From Sycobia sp. Sy_11 (taxonomy: Eukaryota; Arthropoda; Insecta; Hymenoptera; Epichrysomallidae): 64,000 bases of DNA. The stretch is from NCBI GenBank assembly GCA_018907035.1, contig JACCIC010000053.1, forward strand, positions 1,399,001 to 1,463,000, given 5' to 3'. Under the pieces are notes generated by a model that was given only the letters and a program-made list of their open reading frames with translations, was not told where the DNA came from and made no database searches. A program made the position numbers and the translations under genes. Positions 56,789 to 64,000 of this stretch are shown here, one piece after another; positions within the stretch are counted from its first letter, which is position 1; the number at the start of each line of letters is the position of its first letter.

Positions 56789-56830
<42 letters not shown>
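56484..56830. repeat. Two (TA)n arrays around a GC-rich block
   Basis: TA runs at 56484-56529 and 56791-56830 flank GC-rich sequence with C- and G-runs. Confidence 0.9.
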
Positions 56831-56833
<3 letters not shown>

Positions 56834-57560
56834 CTCGCTACGCACGGCTTCTACATGCATCGGGTAATACTGAACTACGAATAGCGCAGGAGCATAGCCC
56901 GGCAACCCTTTCGGCCCATGGCCGGCCGTGAGCAGCTTGTGTGCGCGTACTGCTGAGACGGAAAGAGAAAGAGGTAGAACGGTCGTATGGGAGGGAGTAA
57001 GCGGCTGCCCGTTGTTATGCAGCATTGTGCCTCTAACCGAGGCTGCACAATGACCCATACTGATTTCCGCTGCCCGATGGTAATCTTCGCCCCCCCCCTC
57101 TCTCTCTCTCTCTCTCTCGTATCTGCCAGTTGTAAATTATTCCAAATTTCCAGGAGCCGCTTCTTTAGCACCCGGGGCCTCTGTCGCGCCGCATCACCCG
57201 CCCGGGGCTCCGCATCGGGACCGAGCGAACCGCCCGTGCACCGTGGCATCGTATCCGCGTGCACGGTGTCGGTCTCTCGGATCCGCGCAGCGCCCGCTCG
57301 CCCCGAGCCCTATTTCCACGGCTGCCGCGCAAAAGTGAAAGTCGCAGCGTGCTTTTCCAGAGCTCGGCCGATAGCTCGGGACGGGGCGAGGAGGAGGGGG
57401 GGCGACGACGGCGAATATATACCCGCGCGTCGGTCTCGGAGCCGATAATCGGCCGATTAATGAATTCGCCTACACACGCTCACGTATATTATAAAGTTTA
57501 TATATTGAAGCTGCTGGGTTGAAAGGAGGAATTTTCGTTGCGACTACTTCCATTCATCAT

Positions 57561-57561
57561 C

Positions 57562-57594
<33 letters not shown>

Positions 57595-57759
57595 CAAAAT
57601 GCACACACATCTTATATTATAGAATTGGAGATTTTTGCAAAGATATCTATATGCATGTACATGCAGTTTCTAAGATTGTTTCTTAAATTCGAGAAATGTG
57701 TTTTTAATACAACCAAATGAAAGGCTTATATAAGCATTTTGATTCTGATTAAATATATA

Positions 57760-57811
<52 letters not shown>
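57561..57811. repeat. Two (TA)n arrays
   Basis: TA runs at 57561-57592 and 57763-57811. Confidence 0.95.
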
Positions 57812-57814
<3 letters not shown>

Positions 57815-58062
57815 TGTCACTTTTTATATTTAAATTATATCTTGCACCTAGCCTATCAGCTTCGTTGGTTCTCAGACGCATTTTCGACGAGATATCGAAT
57901 GCGCCACAAGCGCATTGTCCTTTTCGTTTGAGTGCTGATAATAAATAACACGTTAAATCTTTTAAATGAGGAATGCAACCAAAGATAACGTATACCGATC
58001 TGTCAAAAAGAAAAGAAGCATTTCAATTCCGCATCTACCATAAGTGGTAACGCAAATGCAGC

Positions 58063-58067
<5 letters not shown>

Positions 58068-58121
<54 letters not shown>
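58068..58121. repeat. (CT)n microsatellite
   Basis: CT run of more than 50 bases with a CT-rich tail. Confidence 0.95.
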
Positions 58122-58123
<2 letters not shown>

Positions 58124-59391
58124 TTCTCTCTCTTCCACTCTCTATATATACATATAGGGTGTAAAATACATTAAAAACTTGGCTGAAAATTTCATCCATC
58201 CCTGAAATCTGAACGATCCATTCACCCTCGCTTCCGTGGCTTATAGGAAATTTTAACTTTCCCGAAGAGGAAACTTTGATGAGTCTATCGAGCGCTATTA
58301 TTCCACATACCTCCGTGCCCGGGCATTCTTTAATCATTCAAAGTAAATCAATCACCCAATCTATATATATATATATATATAGAAGCGCGCAATTGCGCCC
58401 AGTCACCCTTCAGCCTCCTTTGCCACGCGGGTAGGAAAACTTTCAGTTCCCGCTTCCTCTAACGGCGAAAGGATACTTACCGGAATATATACGTATATAG
58501 CGTAGCTGCGCTCGCTCGGACGACACGTTTTGAATATGTCGACTGACATTACTTGGTTATGCGTGTGTGTGTGTGTGAGTATATATAATATATATAATGA
58601 CTTCGAGCTTTTCTCGTGTCTCCGAAATTGAATGGTTTAACATTTGTGGTCTTATTGTGGATCTTCAATAATTAAATCAGATATTAGCTTTAAAAATGAC
58701 TGAAAAATGCATAAGAAACAATTAACCTGTGCCAATTTCGGCAATATTATTAAAACTTCTTTTCAATCTGTTTTTATAGTATATTTTTCCGCTGGAATGA
58801 TAGTAGGGATTTTTGAAGGAAGAGCAAAAATATTCTTATGACTTTCTTAACAGTTATTGCTAAGAAAGATGATAAGTATCAAGATAAGCTCGCTTTAGTA
58901 TAAAGATAAGCAATGTCTGTGGAAGGATCTCAACTCAATGTGCCAGAATATAGTCAATATAGTTTGTTGGTGGATTTAGTTTTTTAAAAATTATTCAAAA
59001 CGTTAGCCGAGTTTAAGATAATCGGATACTGATTAAACTACAGATTCAAATTTAGCATAGAAACATATATAAAGCCTGTGTTAAAGGCTATCGTTTAATG
59101 TTAAGAAAAAACACGTTAATTATGCCTTTTATTTTTCGATGACAAGAATAAAAGAAATTTAAAGTTGCTACGTGTTTATTGTTCTGTTAGAATTTTTTTA
59201 AGATTTCCCGTTCTAGGTTAACTCGGCCAGCGGATGTTAAAAAAATCTAGTTTTCTTGCAATTCAACTCCATCGTGTTTTCGAATAAAAAAAGATCCTAA
59301 TAAAATTATGTAATCAAAGACGTTTATCCAAACTTGGCACGAAAAAAAACTTACGTAAACCTTACCAGCGAGACATATAAAAGTATGATGA
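58122..59391. other. Upstream DNA, no gene recognised
   Basis: A higher-complexity segment at about 58.15-58.34 kb lies in an open minus-strand frame but matches no family I know. The rest is AT-rich. Confidence 0.35.
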
Positions 59392-59413
59392 CTTTTATTC
59401 CCGGGAATAAAAG
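59392..59413. promoter_or_regulatory. Perfect 22-bp palindrome with a STAT-like core
   Basis: The two 11-base halves are exact reverse complements around CCC|GGG. The core TTCCCGGGAA fits the four-spacer form of the STAT palindrome TTCNNNNGAA. Confidence 0.35.
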
Positions 59414-59921
59414 AGCCCCTATAAGACCCAATCGTCAGCTAATAATAACGAACGAGGAAAAATTGGACGTGAAAGCCCTTTTTCTTAACACTCCCCCCCC
59501 CCCCATCGTCAACTTTGCTTCCAATGCTATCCATTCTGTCAGCGCGTGCCGACCGTCATTTCTCCTGCACCACCCCATCTCCGTCGCAGCTCTTCTGACC
59601 TCGCTCGAGCGCGCGATTATCTGGTGCACGCATACGCCGCTGTGCCCCCCTCCCCCCCCCGCCCCACCTCACTCCGCCGTCAGTGATAAGCAGAGGCGAG
59701 CACTCGCTCCGGGACAATAAACGACCTGAGGCGAGAGGAGCGGCGAAGCTCCATCGTTTCCCGGGGAAGCGGCGAGAAGCGCACGCGGGGACTGGGCGGC
59801 AAGGGGGGAAAAGAAGAAACGAAAGGCCGTCGGAGCAGAAGGAGCCCGCGGTATTAGCCCGGACTGAAGGGTGGATGCGAAGAAAGAGAGTTCCCTCCTT
59901 TCTTCGATATTTTTTCTCGCC

Positions 59922-59927
<6 letters not shown>

Positions 59928-59970
<43 letters not shown>

Positions 59971-60222
59971 AGCCCCGCCGTTCCTTGGGAAAAGTTTGTT
60001 GTTTGAGGCAGCGACGTCGACGGAGCGCCGCGCCGCCGTTGCCGGCCCGCGCGATCATTAATCATCCCCGGCGTTTTGGTTTGACTATAGGCTGCCGCGG
60101 TCGCCGGGGCCGCGAGCTGCTGCTGCTGCTGCTGCCACCGCGCGGGCTCTTCGCTTTTTCCTTAACGCGCCGCGCGCGGCAGTGCCACGCGAAGCGGCTC
60201 TGTTCCGTCGTTCCTCGGTTCG

Positions 60223-60270
<48 letters not shown>

Positions 60271-60363
60271 TTTGCTCCCTTTCTCCATATTAGCTCGGAG
60301 GGACTCCACTGGAAAGAGCCCGCACCCTCTCCCAGCAGGAGCTAGAGTTGGTGGGTAATACTG

Positions 60364-60404
<41 letters not shown>
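59928..60404. repeat. (CT)n, (CT)n and (TA)n cluster in a GC-rich block
   Basis: CT runs at 59928-59963 and about 60229-60264 and a TA run at 60367-60404, within GC-rich DNA from 59.6 to 61.0 kb. Confidence 0.9.
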
Positions 60405-60407
<3 letters not shown>

Positions 60408-60872
60408 TATACGTTTTACGGCGCTGTGCAGGAAAAGGGAGGAGGATCGACCACGAGGAGAAACGGGCGGCGGAGCCCCCAAACAGCCGCGAGCTCGAGA
60501 TGGAAAAAAGAAAAGAGCTCGCGCGCAGCCTCCCTTTTCTACCCGGCTATTCGTCCCGCCCGCCTCCCACTCGCTCGGATGCTTTCACCTCCCCTCCCCC
60601 CACAGGGAAACGGGGGCCATTTTTTTCATTCTTTCTTCTTCTTCTTCTTCTTCTGTCTCTGCTTCTTTCTCCCTTCTGCATCCCCCGATTTAGCGGGAGC
60701 AGCAAGCGCTATTATAATACGCAGATATACGTAATATATGGTACATAATATCCATGCGTGAGAGCTTCCGTTTTCCACGTATACTCCTTCGCGCTGCACG
60801 TGCGGACTGCCAAATGCAATAATAGACTTTTTGACGTCTCTCCGAATAATCTCCTTCTACTGCTCCGATACG

Positions 60873-60878
<6 letters not shown>

Positions 60879-60917
<39 letters not shown>
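60879..60917. repeat. (CT)n microsatellite
   Basis: CT run; the last in the repeat-dense zone. Confidence 0.95.
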
Positions 60918-60922
<5 letters not shown>

Positions 60923-61049
60923 ACTCTCTCGCCCTCATCCCTGTGCCGCCCTTGTAACAAAGCCGTGGTACATCCGCTATAATTGGTCTTCCTCTGAAGC
61001 TCTGTTCTTCAATGGGCGCTTTTCGGAGGCGCTGTATGACTAAAATATA

Positions 61050-63013
61050 AAAACCTCACGAGCGACTCGACTTTATTGTTGCCGTGTGCATCCTACATAT
61101 GCATGTCAGATTTGCGACGCTGCGACTGATATAAGGGTCCAAAAGTCAGTTACAAGTATCATATTCATTAAGGTCCACCTATGTCACTTCGTCTAATAAC
61201 GCTGTATGGCTATAAAAGGCGAGGTTTGGAGAGAGAGAGAAAAAATGAAGGATTTCAAGCTGGAAAAGGTTTTGGATGAAATGTACACGCGAATACCGAA
61301 TATTCATTATAGATGAGTATATAGGCTTTCGGGGTCGAAGTTAAGTTTATAAGTATTTATCTTTTCTTATTGATGCAACCTATACGTTCAGAAATTTGTG
61401 GGAAATCACATATAATTTGGAGATGGGATGAATGGACAAAATAAAATTAATACTCATCCAAAGTTTTTGCTTCTTTGACCGAAAATAGTATTTACGTGAG
61501 TGTAAATTTGTAGTCTGATTTGCTCAAAAATTTATAGTGACAGGCCAAATATTTGAAGAAACAAATCATGAATTGTATGTAATCATCAGCTCATAATATT
61601 GAAAAATTATAAAAACTTCTGAAAAATCAAAAGTTGCTTAATGATTAGTGAAATAACCGAAGAATAAAATTGTTAATACCTTTTTATTTCTAAAAGCAAT
61701 CGCTAATTGTTCTGCTCCTTAATACTGAACTAAACATTTTACCTGCAAACTGATATATATTTTTATTGGTCTTATAATGGTTTTTTTTTATAAACTTATG
61801 TATAATGATAATGACGAAAATTTCAAATTTTTTTTTTAGATCTAATAACTTAAAACGAAAAGTTAATTTAAAGATCGCACGCAGATAAGTTGGAGATTAT
61901 CGCGTGTATTCGAAAGAAAGCTATTTTGTATCCGTACAATAGGCGTCAGGTTTATCAGCAAATACGATACATTTGACACCGCGAAATAAGGATAATGCAC
62001 TTTCAAAACGGTGAATTCAAATGGTATCTTAGTAGGCATGTAATATACTATTGGACATGAATACGTTGTAGCAATCTTTATAGAATATGCTTTTGACGCT
62101 TGAAAACTTGAATTTTTCTACTGAAATTACCTTTTTAGGAGCCATATAAAAAAATTAAGGCAACTGTATAAAATAATAATAACTACATAATATTTTCAAT
62201 TTATTGTTGTTAAAATCCATTTTTGAGGGTACTTGAATCAGTCCTTTGAATAAGTCTTTCTTATGAAGTTTAAATAAACTTTTATATATGTATATTTATG
62301 TACTTCCTTTTAAATTCATCAATTTCATTTACGAATCCTCTTTTCTCACTAATATAATATTTTCGGAATTTTTCGGGATGAATACATTTTGCAATATGGT
62401 GCCCTAAAGAAGTAAAAAATGAAAGGACCTATAAGAGATTAATGACTTGATTTAACCACAGTTTATTTGTGATAGTTATGTGGATTAGCTATTTGACATA
62501 TTGACATTGTACTTTAATGAAATGCATTATTCATACTGTGTACGTATTTTAAAAAATATATAATCTTTGAAGGATACATAATATTATTGATGTATTGTAA
62601 CGTGAGAAACTCTTAACGAACATTTAACGAACAGTGGTATATCTTAAAACTTTAGATATTGTAAAAATTCTTATTTTTTTACCATTTTCCATTTTATAAT
62701 ATATATAACAATGCCATTTTAAAGAGGTTATAATATCAAAAGAAATTTTTAGATCTTTTAAAACAACTTATTTTTTAGTATAACAAAAGAAAAACGTTGA
62801 TAGTCTTTTTGAAATCGATAAAAAATTGATATACTATATCACATTTATCCGTAATAAATACAATTTAATCATAAAATAAACGTAGATCCTCTAGTTGTAG
62901 TATATAGTACGATTTTTAAAAAAAAAAATGTTGCAACCTACAAAAAAACGTTCATTTTATACGCTAGAGAATATAAAAAAGCAGCTTCCCAAAAGTTAAA
63001 GGTTTCCTGGATT
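61050..63013. other. AT-rich intergenic DNA
   Basis: No gene and no long microsatellite seen. Confidence 0.4.
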
Positions 63014-63110
63014 GGAATTTATATATTGAAATAGTATCTACATATAGACATTATAGTATCTACATATAAATGGAAATTATATATTGAAATAGTATCTACG
63101 TGTAGACATT
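63014..63110. repeat. Short imperfect tandem repeat
   Basis: A unit of about 39 bases containing ATATTGAAATAGTATCTAC occurs at 63014-63052 and 63072-63110, with a partial copy (TAGTATCTACATATAAAT) between them. Confidence 0.75.
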
Positions 63111-63434
63111 GAGATCCATGGTATTCGAATTCGAACACTAATTTTTTTAATTACTCTAAAAAGTCAATACTTTTTTAAAGTCAATTATAAGACTATTTAG
63201 CTATGTACTCATTTACATTATGATTTCATTTATCTTTATTACCAATGGAGTTTTGTTTTCAGTTCAATGAAAATGATATTGTAAGCAGAAAGTATTATAC
63301 AATATTGTAACGTATAATGAACTCGCTTTAGATCCGAAGAATTTAAATTTCAGTCATAACTCTGATATCATTAGCAATCTCAGCTTCTCGAGTAATGGCA
63401 GTGACGAATAAGCGCTTGTATACTTGTTGCTACG

Positions 63435-63439
<5 letters not shown>

Positions 63440-63486
<47 letters not shown>
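63440..63486. repeat. (TA)n microsatellite
   Basis: Pure TA run, isolated from the main repeat zone. Confidence 0.95.
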
Positions 63487-63488
<2 letters not shown>

Positions 63489-63525
63489 TATATAGATAAT
63501 CCCTGAAATTCCTGCAGAGGCTTAC

Positions 63526-63662
63526 TCGTCTTCCAGATCGCGTGCATCGCACGGCGCCAACATATGCGGTGCGCGTGAGTAATCCCAATCTATACTCATT
63601 CGATTACTATCGCAAAAACGATCGTCCAAGAATCGAGGACAACGGGTTAAAAGCTCGGCCAT
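63526..63662 (-). CDS. Possible small coding exon, unrecognised
   Basis: From the ATG at 63662 (context CCACATGG) the frame reads MAELLTRCPRFLDDRF and on to CDARDLED. Codon composition is balanced although the surrounding DNA is AT-rich. A consensus donor GTAAGC begins at 63525, so the frame could splice onward; read through, it stops at 63524-63522, giving 46 residues. An acceptor-like CTTACCGACAG lies just upstream. I recognise no domain. It may be an exon of another gene, a mobile-element remnant or chance. Confidence 0.25.
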
Positions 63663-63903
63663 GTGGCTTCGCGAAGAACCCCTGTCGGTAAGGATATTAT
63701 TATAAATGCATAAATAACAAGGAATTGAACCATATCTGTGTAAAGGGATGGATGGGTGATTTATAATATATATATATATATTATAAAAATACAGATAATT
63801 GATCAATAAAAAAAACATGGTAATACTCATCAAAATCGTCCATCGTTGCAATGTTTAGACTTTAACTTTTCTCCGAATCGCCTTTAAAGTATATTCAACT
63901 TCG

Positions 63904-63919
63904 TTGAGAAGCTTCTCAA
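63904..63919. promoter_or_regulatory. Heat-shock-element-like palindrome
   Basis: TTGAGAAGCTTCTCAA is a perfect 16-base palindrome containing AGAAGCTTCT, the nGAAnnTTCn pair bound by HSF. A full three-unit element is not evident. Confidence 0.2.
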
Positions 63920-64000
63920 AGTTCGTTAGATTTTTCCAACAATTTTTCACAAAACATTTTCTCAGTGTATAATATATAAACAACTGCGTGATGAAAGTTA

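Noticed and set aside
63325..63345. TAGATCCGAAGAATTT, reminiscent of the miR-10 5' arm
   Set aside because: miR-10 is nearly invariant and this differs after GATCCGAA and lacks ACCCTG before it. I did not see mir-10 or mir-993 anywhere in the window by eye, so mir-10 may lie further right.

Overview
The window is insect nuclear DNA carrying one large developmental gene, Deformed (Dfd, the Hox4 orthologue), on the minus strand. The two coding exons join in phase to a 597-residue protein with a Dfd-type homeodomain, the diagnostic KLPNTKN tail after it and the Dfd N-terminus MSSFLM...DPKFPP...EEYSQ. The N-terminal wording and the compact antigen-5-like neighbour feel hymenopteran (possibly a chalcidoid wasp), but the order is an inference; insect is the safe statement.

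Layout. Bases 1-10,900 are AT-rich and almost free of microsatellites. They hold a possible gene tail at the very edge, an apparently intact five-exon secreted CAP/antigen-5-like gene (4677-6355, plus), and a row of decayed mobile elements: a weak RNase-H-like fragment near 6.7 kb, a LINE reverse transcriptase relic near 7.6 kb and a mariner transposase relic near 10.6 kb. From about 10 kb to 60 kb the character changes: about forty (TA)n arrays of 30-60 bp, many (CT/GA)n and (AC/GT)n arrays, and GC-rich islands alternate with AT-rich unique sequence. Dfd lies here, with exon 2 at 18,014-18,918, a 14.9-kb intron, exon 1 at 33,867-34,755 and a TATA-like promoter candidate near 34.89 kb. From 34.8 kb to the end is Dfd upstream DNA, the side where Scr is expected in a normally ordered cluster. 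It holds no recognisable gene, but has a roughly 480-bp CT tract at 40.8-41.3 kb, an inverted-repeat element beside it and, at 63.5 kb, a possible small coding exon on the minus strand.

How it fits together. Dfd is a homeotic transcription factor expected to specify gnathal segments with the cofactors Exd and Hth. The long intron and upstream DNA are the expected places for its enhancers and chromatin elements. The CAP gene is not functionally linked to Dfd and is best seen as a non-Hox gene sitting 3' of Dfd in the Hox interval.

Main items for a second look: the Dfd hexapeptide reads YAWM rather than YPWM; a roughly 183-bp imperfect foldback lies inside the Dfd intron; the giant CT tract starts at a purine/pyrimidine strand switch; the (TA)n array density is unusual; and the CAP gene has a strongly altered CAP1 motif. 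Motif positions were read by eye; no alignment or folding was computed.
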